Notes: generated by a model from the sequence alone, not told the origin. A DNA stretch of 64,000 nt from CAWEQO01 sp963811225 (GCA_963811225.1 CAWEQO010000012.1:124001-188000), one strand, 5' to 3'. Numbered from the stretch's first letter, positions 17,740-25,672 are shown. Numbers and translations are program-made.

Positions 17740-18285
17740 ATGGAACCGGCGATTTTCCTCGACCGAGATGGCGTTATTATCGAAAACCGGCCCAATTATG
17801 TACGTACCTGGGATGATGTCGCCGTCTATTCCCAGGCTCTTGCCGCCCTCAAGGTCATTTCCGGCAGCCCCTATAAGATCGTGGTTGTGACCAACCAGTC
17901 GGCGGTGGGCCGCGGCCTGGTGCCGCTGACAACGGTGGTTGCGATCAATGACCGGTTGGCCGATATCATCGCTGAGGCAGGCGGACGGGTGGATGCCATG
18001 TTCATCTGCCCACATGCCCCCCAGGATGGCTGCAGCTGCCGCAAGCCGCGCCCCGGCTTGCTCCTCAAAGCCGCTCAGGCCTTGTCCCTCGATCTGCACC
18101 GCTCGATCATGATCGGCGATGCGATCAGCGATCTCCTGGCAGGAAAAGCTGCCGGGATACCCACCCTCGCTTTGGTTCAAACGGGCCGGGGCGCACAACA
18201 AGCCGGTCTGCAAACAGCCGAGCAAGCCCGTCCTTTTTCCATCTTTGCCGCCCTATCCGAGGCGCTCCAGGCGCTGGCTGGTTAA
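17740..18285 (+). CDS. gmhB: D-glycero-D-manno-heptose 1,7-bisphosphate 7-phosphatase
   Basis: The 181-aa HAD-family protein begins MEPAIFLDRDGVIIENRPNY, which contains the DxD nucleophile motif. It continues with VVTNQSAVGRG and the zinc-binding cysteines in CPHAPQDGCSCRKP, then IGDAISDLLAGKAAG as motif IV. This combination defines GmhB, which removes the 7-phosphate of heptose bisphosphate. It is the only plus-strand gene in the glycan locus and ends with a 4-base tail-to-tail overlap with the SIS-GAF gene. An ATG five codons upstream overlaps the -10 box and is less likely to be used. Confidence 0.85.
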   Translation: MEPAIFLDRDGVIIENRPNYVRTWDDVAVYSQALAALKVISGSPYKIVVVTNQSAVGRGLVPLTTVVAINDRLADIIAEAGGRVDAMFICPHAPQDGCSCRKPRPGLLLKAAQALSLDLHRSIMIGDAISDLLAGKAAGIPTLALVQTGRGAQQAGLQTAEQARPFSIFAALSEALQALAG

Positions 18286-19451
18286 GCCTGCGCGCCCAGG
18301 CGTTCCCCTTTTCCATTCAAAGAGATATGCTTCCCCTTATTCAACGACACAGTCACCGCCACCGCTGTCAAAAGCGCCTTGTCCTCCAGCGTAAACGGAT
18401 GTGCGTCGCTGCTTACCAGGGTCAAGACGCCCACCACTTGATCGTGGTCCGTCAGGGGTACGCTGATCGCCGAACGGACGCGCTCCTCGTTTTTCTCCCA
18501 GGCTTGCGGCAGCCAGCGCGGGTCTTTACGCGTGTTTTGCACCAACGCCGCCTCGCGGTTTTGCGCCACCCAGCCGGCCAGGCCATGTGAGAAAATTTCC
18601 TCGAATTTTGGCGCCGGCTGCTGCTGCACCTTACCATCGTACAACAAAACGCCTTCGCTTGCGCTACCATCCCCATCCAGCAAGAAAACGCTGCCGCTGG
18701 CTGCGCCAATCCCATCCACCGATAACATCAGCAAGCGCTGCAAGAACTCGGGCAGATCGTATTCGCCGTCCAACTGCGTGAGGATGCCGTGCACCAGTTT
18801 CAACACCGGGCGGCGTGCGCCGTCGCCTGAACTCTCTTGAAAGGCTTCCGCCGACAGGGCCACTTGCTGTGGCGCTTCCACCATGAACGTGTCCGATTGG
18901 ATCTTCTCGCGCAGCGCCTTGGTCATCACGTGTTCGAGCATCAAATGAATGTCTTCCACGTGCTCGATACAATTGGAGTCCACGTGAATATGCAAGTCCA
19001 CCATTTGCCCCAACTTACCACCGTCGAAGCCGGTCAGTCCGATCGTGGTGGCAAACATAGTCTTTGCCAGGTCCACGGCCTTCAACACATTGTGCGAATT
19101 CCCACTGGCTGAGATGGCAATCACCACGTCTCCAGGCTGAATGAAACTGGCTAACTGTTGGGCAAAGACGTTCTCGTAGCCCTCGTCGTTGGCCAGCGCA
19201 GATAACAATGCGTTGTTGTCCGTCAATCCCAGCACCCGGAAATGCGGCCAGCCCTGTCTCTTGGTGTTCTTGGCCAGATCGCATACAAAATGGGAAGCGG
19301 TTGAAGCGCTGCCCCCATTGCCCATAATAAACACCTGGCGGTTGCTCACTCGCGCCTGGTGCAAAATCGAAATCGCCTCATCGACCAAATCGATCGGCAG
19401 TAGATCCAAGGTTCCCTGCAGTTCTTTAATATACACTTGAGTCTGATTCAT
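18282..19451 (-). CDS. gmhA: Sedoheptulose-7-phosphate isomerase-like SIS domain fused to a GAF domain
   Basis: The first 195 or so residues form a SIS domain of the GmhA type (VFIMGNGGSASTASHF, VVIAISASGNSHNVLKA), which converts sedoheptulose 7-phosphate to heptose 7-phosphate. The remaining residues, from about 215 to 375, form a GAF domain (ASGSVFLLDGDG, ISVPLTDHDQVVGVLTLVSS). From memory of E. coli GmhA, the metal-site HFAEEL reads HFVCDL here and the IQEIH helix reads VEDIH, so two ligands are conservatively changed. Usual GmhA is about 190 aa, so this is a real fusion that suggests ligand control of heptose synthesis. An AGGAGG site precedes the ATG. Confidence 0.78.
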   Translation of the reverse strand: MNQTQVYIKELQGTLDLLPIDLVDEAISILHQARVSNRQVFIMGNGGSASTASHFVCDLAKNTKRQGWPHFRVLGLTDNNALLSALANDEGYENVFAQQLASFIQPGDVVIAISASGNSHNVLKAVDLAKTMFATTIGLTGFDGGKLGQMVDLHIHVDSNCIEHVEDIHLMLEHVMTKALREKIQSDTFMVEAPQQVALSAEAFQESSGDGARRPVLKLVHGILTQLDGEYDLPEFLQRLLMLSVDGIGAASGSVFLLDGDGSASEGVLLYDGKVQQQPAPKFEEIFSHGLAGWVAQNREAALVQNTRKDPRWLPQAWEKNEERVRSAISVPLTDHDQVVGVLTLVSSDAHPFTLEDKALLTAVAVTVSLNKGKHISLNGKGERLGAQA

Positions 19452-19485
19452 CGATAAATTTCCCTCCTTCTTTTGATACCTCTAA

Positions 19486-20463
19486 TTAACGCCGGTAGTT
19501 GAAAATCACTTTGGATCCATCGAACTCCAGCGAGAACGGCAGCTCTTGCAGGCTGCACATCGCTTCACGGACCGCGTCTTGCTTTTCATGTGGGCAGAAG
19601 AGGATCATAAATCCACCGCCGCCCGCTCCGGCAATTTTTCCACCGATTGCTCCGGCTTTACGGGCCGCCAGGTACACCTCGTCGATATCACCGTTGCTGA
19701 TGTTGGTCGCCAGCTCCTTCTTGAGCTTCCAGCTCTCGTGCAGCATCTCGCCGATAATATTGAAATTGCCCTTTTCCAGCTCGTCTCTGGCAATGTATGC
19801 CATCTGCTTCAGTTCATTCAAGACAGGGGTTGTATGACCGATGTTGGTCTTTTGTTCCGACAGAATCGACGAAGATTTGCGGGTGACGCCCGTGAAGAAC
19901 AACAGTAAGCTCTCATTCAACTTACGCAGCAAGGTAGGGTCGAGCTTTAACCGCTGCGACACGACTTGCCCGTCCGGCTGAAACTCAATGAAGCGGAAAC
20001 CGCCGTAGGCGGCGATATACTGGTCCTGGATCCCGATTGGCTTCCCGAGCACGTCGATCTCGATCTCGCACGCCTCTCGGGCCAATTGTTCTGCATCAAC
20101 GCTCTCACCCAGGTAGGTATACATTGCGTGCAAAGCACCGACTGTGACGGTGCTTGACGAGCCAAGCCCCGAGCCGGCTTCCGGGATATCGCCAATGGTC
20201 GTGATCTCGACCCCCTCTTTGATCCCCGTTTTGCGCAGCGTCTCCCGCATCAGCTCGTGCTGGATCTCATCGACATGGTCGACCATCTCGGTCCTTGTGT
20301 ATCCAATCCTCAATTTCTTATCGAAGCGGCTCTTGATCGTGACGAAAATATACTTGTTAATCGCCGTGGATAGAACGGCCCCGCCTTCTTCCTGGTAGTA
20401 GGACTTGAAATCCGTCCCCCCGCCGAACAAACTGATTCTTAACGGTGTTTGCACGATGATCAT
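19486..20463 (-). CDS. hddA: D-glycero-D-manno-heptose 7-phosphate kinase (GHMP family)
   Basis: The 325-aa protein starts MIIVQTPLRISLFGGGTDFK, the signature opening of HddA-type GHMP kinases. GSGLGSSSTVTVGALHA is the phosphate-binding motif 2 and GGKIAGAGGGGFMILF is motif 3. It phosphorylates heptose 7-phosphate at C1, the step before GmhB. The chosen ATG has an AAAGG site 7 bases upstream; a frame 13 codons longer has none. Together with gmhA and gmhB it gives heptose 1-phosphate; the nucleotidyltransferase that would activate it is not in the window. Confidence 0.85.
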   Translation of the reverse strand: MIIVQTPLRISLFGGGTDFKSYYQEEGGAVLSTAINKYIFVTIKSRFDKKLRIGYTRTEMVDHVDEIQHELMRETLRKTGIKEGVEITTIGDIPEAGSGLGSSSTVTVGALHAMYTYLGESVDAEQLAREACEIEIDVLGKPIGIQDQYIAAYGGFRFIEFQPDGQVVSQRLKLDPTLLRKLNESLLLFFTGVTRKSSSILSEQKTNIGHTTPVLNELKQMAYIARDELEKGNFNIIGEMLHESWKLKKELATNISNGDIDEVYLAARKAGAIGGKIAGAGGGGFMILFCPHEKQDAVREAMCSLQELPFSLEFDGSKVIFNYRR

Positions 20464-20558
20464 CGCAATGCCTTTTCCAACAACAACAAAGTTGTTGCCC
20501 AACGCTCATAATGTCTACTCATAAAGTAACCTGTGTATTCGATTGGCAAACCGGCAGA

Positions 20559-22070
20559 TTAATAGGCGCCACGGCCTTTGATAACTGCCGGTATCGTCTG
20601 GACGATTATTTGCACGTCGAACCAAATGTTCCAGTTTCGTATGTAATACATATCCAGCCTGACCCGCTCCTCATAAGATACGTCCGAGCGGCCGCTCACC
20701 TGCCACAACCCGGTTATCCCCGGACGTACCGTCAGCAGGTTCGTGTCCCACTGGTTGTACTTCTCGATTTCCTCCGGCGTAATCATGCGCGGCCCAACCA
20801 ATGACATTTCCCCCTTCAATACATTAAACAACTGAGGCAGCTCATCCAGGCTTAGTTTACGGATCAGCTTGCCCACCCGCGTCACTCGCGGGTCATCCTT
20901 GAGTTTCTGATTCTTTGCCAGCTCTTCTTGCAAATCCGGGTGAGATTCAAGGATTGCATCCCCATTGGCGTACATCGAACGGAACTTATAGGCGTAAAAA
21001 TTGCGCCCATTCAGCCCAACGACGCAGCGCTTATGGATGATCGGTCCAGGTGAATCAAGCTTGATCGCGATCGCTATCGCCAGGTAAAGCGGCAGCGCGA
21101 CAATCATCGCCGGGATGGTAATCAGGTAGTCCAGGATGTGCTTCATCACCTGCTCCACCCCTGAAAGGCGGGCGGGATTGACGCCCATCAAGGGTACGTA
21201 GGCGAACTGGTTGACGGTTAAACCGGTGGTTATGATCTCGTATAATCCCGAGGAGAAGCGAATGTGAACGGTGGGAGAGAATGCATACTTCTTGAAAATT
21301 TCCACCATCCGATCCCGGGATGAGATGGCGCTGCTCGCAAGGACAAGCTCTTCGACACCATTCTGTTCCACCACCTCGTCCAGGTGCTCCATGTCCCCCA
21401 AGACTTTCAGATGCCCCCAAACACTCTGCCCGGGCCGGATCTTCTTGTCGACAAAGCCGATGATATCGAACCCCGAGGTCTGCCACTTCAGCAGTTGGTG
21501 AGCCAGCATGATGCCCTCATCATTCGCCCCAACAATCAACGCCGGGGTGAGGAAGAAGCCCTTCTTGCGCAGCAGGTAAACGCCCCGCCGGATCAAAAAA
21601 CGCCCCACCATGGTGAAGACGAACGACAGCCCCCAGGAGAGCAGCAGCCAACCTCTGGCCAGGTAAAAGCCGGGGTCCAAGAAACTGACCCCAACCACAA
21701 TCAATACCCCCATCGCCGTGGCCGTGAACAGGGAAGAGTACTCTTGCGTTCCCCCAAGCAATTTTTCCCGACTGTACAATCCCTTCAGGTAGAACACGCC
21801 CAACCATAAGATGATCAGGACGAGCATGATCTGCTGGTAGTATACAGCCGAAGGACGTACCCACAGCACGAATAAAGGTACCTGTAAATTGAAACGGATC
21901 AAGTAGGCCAGCCAAAAGGCTGCCCATAACATAAAAAAATCGACCAAGATCAGGCTGAACAATAAGAGGCGCCATTGCCAACGCTTTGAAATATTGTTCT
22001 TCGCCCTTACCACCTCAATATTGGCCGGTTTTTCGAATATGCGGTCAAATTTCGTCGTGGACGACGACAT
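20559..22070 (-). CDS. Undecaprenyl-phosphate sugar phosphotransferase (WcaJ/WbaP type)
   Basis: The 503-aa polyisoprenyl-phosphate hexose-1-phosphate transferase has four N-terminal membrane helices, a CoA-binding-like Rossmann domain (ALIVGANDEGIMLAHQLL), a fifth re-entrant hydrophobic segment and the C-terminal catalytic domain. The catalytic domain shows YAYKFRSMYANGD, LSLDELPQLFNVLKGEMSLV and GPRM followed by PGITGLWQVSGRSDVSYEER. It starts the repeat unit by transferring hexose 1-phosphate to undecaprenyl phosphate at the membrane. A GGAGG site 7 bases upstream fixes the start. It follows the response regulator by 18 bases, so both share the attenuated promoter at 23145. Confidence 0.9.
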   Translation of the reverse strand: MSSSTTKFDRIFEKPANIEVVRAKNNISKRWQWRLLLFSLILVDFFMLWAAFWLAYLIRFNLQVPLFVLWVRPSAVYYQQIMLVLIILWLGVFYLKGLYSREKLLGGTQEYSSLFTATAMGVLIVVGVSFLDPGFYLARGWLLLSWGLSFVFTMVGRFLIRRGVYLLRKKGFFLTPALIVGANDEGIMLAHQLLKWQTSGFDIIGFVDKKIRPGQSVWGHLKVLGDMEHLDEVVEQNGVEELVLASSAISSRDRMVEIFKKYAFSPTVHIRFSSGLYEIITTGLTVNQFAYVPLMGVNPARLSGVEQVMKHILDYLITIPAMIVALPLYLAIAIAIKLDSPGPIIHKRCVVGLNGRNFYAYKFRSMYANGDAILESHPDLQEELAKNQKLKDDPRVTRVGKLIRKLSLDELPQLFNVLKGEMSLVGPRMITPEEIEKYNQWDTNLLTVRPGITGLWQVSGRSDVSYEERVRLDMYYIRNWNIWFDVQIIVQTIPAVIKGRGAY

Positions 22071-22088
22071 GAGTCTACCTCCTAATCA

Positions 22089-22829
22089 TCATTCCCCCGT
22101 CTGGAGTCGATAGCCACGGCGATCCATATTAAGGATCAAATTCGATCCTGGCGCTGCTTCTTCGAACTTTCGCCTGAGTAAATAAACCAGGTACTTTGTT
22201 CGGTTCCGCACCTCCGGCGAATCAGTTCGCCATACCGCTTGTGCAATCGTCTCATAGCGGACAATTGCGGGCGCATTCTTCGCCAGAACTGCCAGAACGG
22301 CAAACTCCTTCGGTGTCAGAGAAAGTTCTATACCATTAAGAACAGCCTCTTGGCTGGTAAAATCGACAACCATGTTAATATTCGGAAATACTAACCGGTT
22401 AACCTCTTGTTGCTTATTCGTCCGCCGGAGGACGGCCTTGACCCGTTCGACAACTTCGGCATTGTGGAACGGCTTGGTGATGTAGTCGTCGACGCCGAGG
22501 TGGAGTCCCTTAACGATTTCTTCTTTCTCCCCTATCGCGGAGATAATGATCACCGGGACGTCTGTCATCTGGCGCAGGTAGTTATACACATCCCACCCGC
22601 TCATTTCCGGCATCATCAGGTCTAGTAAAACAATATCTGGTTTATACTCGGCCAGCTTCTTGAGCGCTTCCTGGCCCCCTAATGCGCTCATCACGTTGAA
22701 ACCACCGATCCGTAAAACCTGTTTGAGCAGGAAGACGGTATCGGGTTCGTCTTCGATCACCAAGATTTGCTGACGCTCTTCTGCCTGGACGTCATCCAGG
22801 TCTATTCCGATCCCCTTCGGTTCTGACAT
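22089..22829 (-). CDS. OmpR-family response regulator
   Basis: The 246-aa protein has an N-terminal receiver domain (QQILVIEDEPDTVFLLKQVL, phospho-acceptor in IVLLDLMMPEMSG, conserved Lys in DDYITKPFH) and a C-terminal winged helix (LSLTPKEFAVLAVLAKNAP, RNRTKYLVYLLRRKFEE). A short acidic extension precedes the receiver. The ATG is chosen for its GGGAG site; longer frames run through the terminator upstream. No sensor kinase is adjacent, so it is an orphan here. As first gene before the initiating transferase it is the obvious candidate regulator of the glycan locus, perhaps acting on its own promoter. Confidence 0.88.
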   Translation of the reverse strand: MSEPKGIGIDLDDVQAEERQQILVIEDEPDTVFLLKQVLRIGGFNVMSALGGQEALKKLAEYKPDIVLLDLMMPEMSGWDVYNYLRQMTDVPVIIISAIGEKEEIVKGLHLGVDDYITKPFHNAEVVERVKAVLRRTNKQQEVNRLVFPNINMVVDFTSQEAVLNGIELSLTPKEFAVLAVLAKNAPAIVRYETIAQAVWRTDSPEVRNRTKYLVYLLRRKFEEAAPGSNLILNMDRRGYRLQTGE

Positions 22830-22887
22830 GCGTTTGCTCCCATAACTGCAACGAAATATCTGTGAGAGAGCGAGTATTTCGCCCCTT

Positions 22888-22915
22888 AAAATAAAAAGCC
22901 AGCCATATAGGCCGG
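22888..22915 (-). terminator. Intrinsic terminator inside the 5' leader of the response regulator gene
   Basis: On the minus strand CCGGCC (22910-22915) pairs with GGCTGG (22899-22904) around a TATAT loop, followed at once by TTTTTATTTT. This is a complete Rho-independent terminator. It lies after the consensus promoter and 58 bases before the regulator's start codon, so it can only act as an attenuator for that gene or end a short leader RNA. Confidence 0.7.
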
Positions 22916-22967
22916 TTTCGCTACTCTGCTCCTTGAGACCCCGCCCAGGCTTCCCTGGCAAGCGACC
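22914..22967 (-). other. Candidate structured RNA (aptamer-like or antiterminator) before the terminator
   Basis: In the minus-strand transcript GGTCGCT (22961-22967) can pair with AGCGAAACC (22914-22922), leaving a two-base bulge. It encloses a perfect hairpin CCAGG-GAAG-CCTGG (22945-22958). The 3' strand of the outer stem shares its last bases with the 5' arm of the terminator, so the two folds compete. I could not match it to a known riboswitch class. It may be an antiterminator controlled by leader-peptide translation or by a ligand. Confidence 0.4.
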
Positions 22968-22984
22968 AAATAAGGGTTCTCAGA

Positions 22985-23038
22985 TCAACGCATCCCCCAA
23001 TCTAACTCTATTGTTAATCCGATTAGATCGATTCCCAT
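22985..23038 (-). CDS. Possible 17-residue leader peptide
   Basis: Between the consensus promoter and the folded RNA an ATG with a GGGAG site four bases upstream opens a 17-codon frame (MGIDLIGLTIELDWGMR). It ends 18 bases before the outer stem of the leader structure. The spacing resembles amino-acid-biosynthesis attenuators, where ribosome position decides the fold. The peptide has three Ile and three Leu but no run of one residue. No protein family is implied. Confidence 0.35.
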   Translation of the reverse strand: MGIDLIGLTIELDWGMR

Positions 23039-23096
23039 GACGCTCCCTCTCAGAAAACCGCCACAACTTAAGCAGTTGCGTATCAATCTATCGGAG

Positions 23097-23146
23097 TTAT
23101 TACAACTTTCGGCAAATTGTAATAATGTTGTTGTTATATTTGTAAT
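23097..23146. promoter_or_regulatory. Operator: three ATTACAA/TTGTAAT half-sites
   Basis: A perfect 9-bp inverted repeat (TTATTACAA at 23097-23105 and TTGTAATAA at 23117-23125, spacer 11) lies just downstream of the predicted start of minus-strand transcription. A third direct copy, TTGTAAT (23140-23146), overlaps the -10 box. As RNA it would be a weak A/U hairpin with no U tract, so a protein-binding site is more likely than a terminator. Position over the -10 and early transcribed region suggests repression or autoregulation. Confidence 0.55.
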
Positions 23147-23173
23147 TATAGGGCTTGGCATATGGTTTGTCAA
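23145..23173 (-). promoter_or_regulatory. Perfect consensus sigma-70 promoter of the response regulator / glycan locus
   Basis: On the minus strand TTGACA (23168-23173) and TATAAT (23145-23150) are separated by exactly 17 bases. It is the only fully consensus promoter I saw in the window. Transcription would begin near 23138 and cross the half-site operator, the leader peptide, the folded RNA and the terminator before reaching the regulator's ATG about 310 bases later. Confidence 0.75.
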
Positions 23174-23430
23174 CCAACATTCACAAACCTTTCCCTGATT
23201 CCAGAAGTCCGGAAAGGACTTATCCCCCCTTCGATTTCTCTTTTGCATCATACCATCTTTTCTCTTCCAAGGCTACCTCGTTGGATTAATTTTTGTATAG
23301 ATTCTGATGGTTTTTCCCCATCTCCATAAAGCTTATCAATGGGCTATTTTCAGTCCAAGCCCACAGCACAGTTACACTATAATAATCCCAAACGGATCCG
23401 GAACACACACAACCGAAAGAGGGAATAAGA
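23174..23430. other. Intergenic stretch between the glycan locus and the GH13 gene
   Basis: This stretch separates two divergent units. On the plus strand a perfect TATAAT (23378-23383) lies about 48 bases before the GH13 start codon, with no good -35 box. A GAGGG ribosome site stands close to the ATG. I see no further gene or repeat in it. Confidence 0.5.
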
Positions 23431-24774
23431 ATGGCAAAAGATACCCCGGCAAGTGATCGCGACCTCGTCATCTACGAGGTTTATGTCCGCAACCACGGCC
23501 CCAACGGCTCCTTCAGCGACGTTGAAGCCGACCTGGAGCGCATACGCAGCATGGGCGTCGACGTCATCTGGTTCATGCCCATCCATCCGATTGGCAAGGT
23601 TGGGCGCAAGGGAACCCTTGGCTCTCCCTACGCCATCGCCGATTATCGCGCCGTAAACCCCGAATATGGAGAAATGGCCGAATTCACCCGCTTGATCGAG
23701 ACCGCCCATTCCTTGGGCCTGCAAGTCTGGATCGACGTGGTCTACAATCACACCGCCATTGATTCCGTGCTGGTACAGGAGCATCCGGAGTGGTTCCACC
23801 AGGACGAGAACGGCAAGCCGGTCACTACCGTCCCCGAGTGGAGCGACGTCATCGATCTTAAACACCCGAACCCGGATCTGTCCGCTTATCTGATCGAGGT
23901 CCTGCAAAACTGGGTCGCCCTCGGGGTCGACGGCTTCCGCTGCGACGTGCCCTCCCTGGTGCCGGTCGAATTTTGGATCGAGGCCCGCAAAGCCGTCGCC
24001 CAGATCAATCCAAAGGTCACCTGGTTGGCCGAATCGGTGGATGCCGGCTTCATTGAATTCCGGCGCTACAAGGGCCTGATTGCCCAGTCCAATTCGGAGA
24101 TGTACCAGGCCTTCGACATCACTTACGACTACGATGTCTGGTCGATCCTGCAGGCTGCCATTCGTGGTGAAGTGTCCCTCTCGCGTTACCTGGAAATGCT
24201 GCGCTTCCAGGGTGTGATCTACCCGCTTAACTACGTCAAAATGCACTTCGTGGAAAACCACGACAACAGCCGCATTATGAGACTGGCGGAAACCAGGGAG
24301 TCGGCGCTGGCCTGGACTGCCTTCGAAGCCTTCAATAAAGGCGCTTTCTTGATCTATGCCGGGCAGGAGTCGGAAGCCGAGCGCTTGCCATCGCTGTTCG
24401 AGATCGATAAGATCGAGTGGCAGGATTACCCACTGCAGCCCTTCCTGACCACCCTTGCGAAGCTAAAGAAGGACCCGGCCATGACCCATGGGGAGTTCGT
24501 CATCCTGGAGGCCGAACCGCTCATCCAGGCCACCTGGTACCTGGAAGGCAGCAGCCTTTACGGCGTCTTCAACCCGAACGCCGAAACCGGGGAACTGCCC
24601 ATCCATTTACCGGATGGGGGCTATACCGACCTGCTGAGCGAGCAGGAGGTGACGGTGAAAGACGGCCAAATCGAAGCGCCTCAGTCCGCCTGGATCTTCC
24701 GCTACACCCAGCCCATCGACCTCGAGCTGTTCTATTCCTACCTGATGGATTACCATCCAACCTCCTCGACCTAA
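23431..24774 (+). CDS. Alpha-amylase family (GH13) glycosidase, cytoplasmic
   Basis: The 447-aa protein shows all four GH13 regions: WIDVVYNHT (I), GFRCDVPSL with the nucleophile Asp (II), TWLAESVD with the acid/base Glu (III) and FVENHDNSR with the transition-state Asp (IV). A short C-terminal beta domain follows from about residue 350. There is no signal peptide, so it acts inside the cell, probably on maltodextrin, glycogen or another alpha-glucoside. The aromatic and loop signatures that would tell amylase from glucosyltransferase were not resolved. It stands alone on the plus strand and starts with its own -10 box. Confidence 0.85.
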   Translation: MAKDTPASDRDLVIYEVYVRNHGPNGSFSDVEADLERIRSMGVDVIWFMPIHPIGKVGRKGTLGSPYAIADYRAVNPEYGEMAEFTRLIETAHSLGLQVWIDVVYNHTAIDSVLVQEHPEWFHQDENGKPVTTVPEWSDVIDLKHPNPDLSAYLIEVLQNWVALGVDGFRCDVPSLVPVEFWIEARKAVAQINPKVTWLAESVDAGFIEFRRYKGLIAQSNSEMYQAFDITYDYDVWSILQAAIRGEVSLSRYLEMLRFQGVIYPLNYVKMHFVENHDNSRIMRLAETRESALAWTAFEAFNKGAFLIYAGQESEAERLPSLFEIDKIEWQDYPLQPFLTTLAKLKKDPAMTHGEFVILEAEPLIQATWYLEGSSLYGVFNPNAETGELPIHLPDGGYTDLLSEQEVTVKDGQIEAPQSAWIFRYTQPIDLELFYSYLMDYHPTSST

Positions 24775-24910
24775 CCTTGGTCTCGTTTGACGTCAGCATT
24801 CAAACTGCATCTGGAATGCTGCCCACCTGGCAAGCGATGCCGCACGGTTCCCGTACCATGCTACAATTGCAGGAGAGGGAATGGAAATATAAATTTTCAG
24901 GGAGAAATTC

Positions 24911-25651
24911 ATGGTACAGCAGTCTTTTGACATCCTCATCTTAATTGCCAGACCGGCAGCCGGAAAAAGCGAAGTCATCGATTATCTGAAGCGCACCGAA
25001 CTCACGGAGCGCGCCAGGCGCTTCCATATCGGAGAGTTCGTAGAGATCGACGATTTTCCAATGCTGTGGACCTGGTTTGAAGAGGATCAGATTTTGACGG
25101 AGATGGGTAAGCCCCGCATCTACACAAACGAGAACGGATTCTTTAACGACAACGACCTGTGGAATTTGTTGATCCGCAGACTGGATCTGGAATACCATAA
25201 AAAAATGCGTGATTATCCGCAGGAGAATCGACCGACGGTCATCATTGAGTTTTCACGCGGCAAGGAGCATGGCGGGTACGCCGAAGCCTTTTCGCACTTC
25301 GGCGAAAGCCTGCTGGAAAAGGCTGCTGTTCTCTATATCGAGGTGTCTTGGGAGGAGTCGCTTCGCAAGAACCGCCAGCGCTACAACCCCGAGCGCGAAG
25401 ATAGCATCCTCGAACACGGCCTGTCGGACGAAAAAATGGAGCAACTCTATCGCCACGTCGATTGGAAGGAAATCAGCGCCGCCAGCCCACGTTTTTTGAA
25501 CGTGAAAGGCATCGAGGTCCCCTATGTGGTTTTCCATAACGAGGACGATGTCACCACCGGGCGCGGCACAGCCCTGGGCAACCGCCTCGAAGAGACCCTG
25601 GCGCAGCTGTGGCAGCTGTACCAGCCTCTGCGGGAATCGCGCACAGCATAG
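24911..25651 (+). CDS. P-loop NTPase of unknown function (kinase-like)
   Basis: The 246-aa protein starts MVQQSFDILILIARPAAGKS, giving a Walker A (ARPAAGKS) directly after the first beta strand as in nucleoside and adenylate-type kinases. A conserved-looking FHIGEFVEIDDFPMLWTWFE follows. VIIEFSRGKEHGGY could be a Walker B/lid region and LRKNRQRYNPERED is rich in arginine like a lid. I do not recognise a named family. A GGGAG ribosome site precedes the ATG, and a TACAAT box stands upstream at 24862. Neighbours give no clear pathway. Substrate is unknown. Confidence 0.7.
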   Translation: MVQQSFDILILIARPAAGKSEVIDYLKRTELTERARRFHIGEFVEIDDFPMLWTWFEEDQILTEMGKPRIYTNENGFFNDNDLWNLLIRRLDLEYHKKMRDYPQENRPTVIIEFSRGKEHGGYAEAFSHFGESLLEKAAVLYIEVSWEESLRKNRQRYNPEREDSILEHGLSDEKMEQLYRHVDWKEISAASPRFLNVKGIEVPYVVFHNEDDVTTGRGTALGNRLEETLAQLWQLYQPLRESRTA

Positions 25652-25672
25652 GGAGCTTGGAAAGGAAATAAA

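Noticed and set aside
22962..22985. TPP-riboswitch-like string CTGAGA followed by ACCCTT in the regulator leader
   Set aside because: The other thiamine-box elements (the upstream GGGG region and the AACCTGA segment) are missing, and the gene is not a thiamine gene. It is probably chance.
22985..23251. 88-codon minus-strand frame covering the promoter of the regulator gene
   Set aside because: Its start lies upstream of the consensus promoter, so it could not be translated from that message. Only its last 17 codons, with their own ribosome site, are kept as a possible leader peptide.
23377..24261. Minus-strand frame of about 294 codons opposite the GH13 gene
   Set aside because: The four GH13 catalytic regions lie on the plus strand. 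The antisense product is motif-free.
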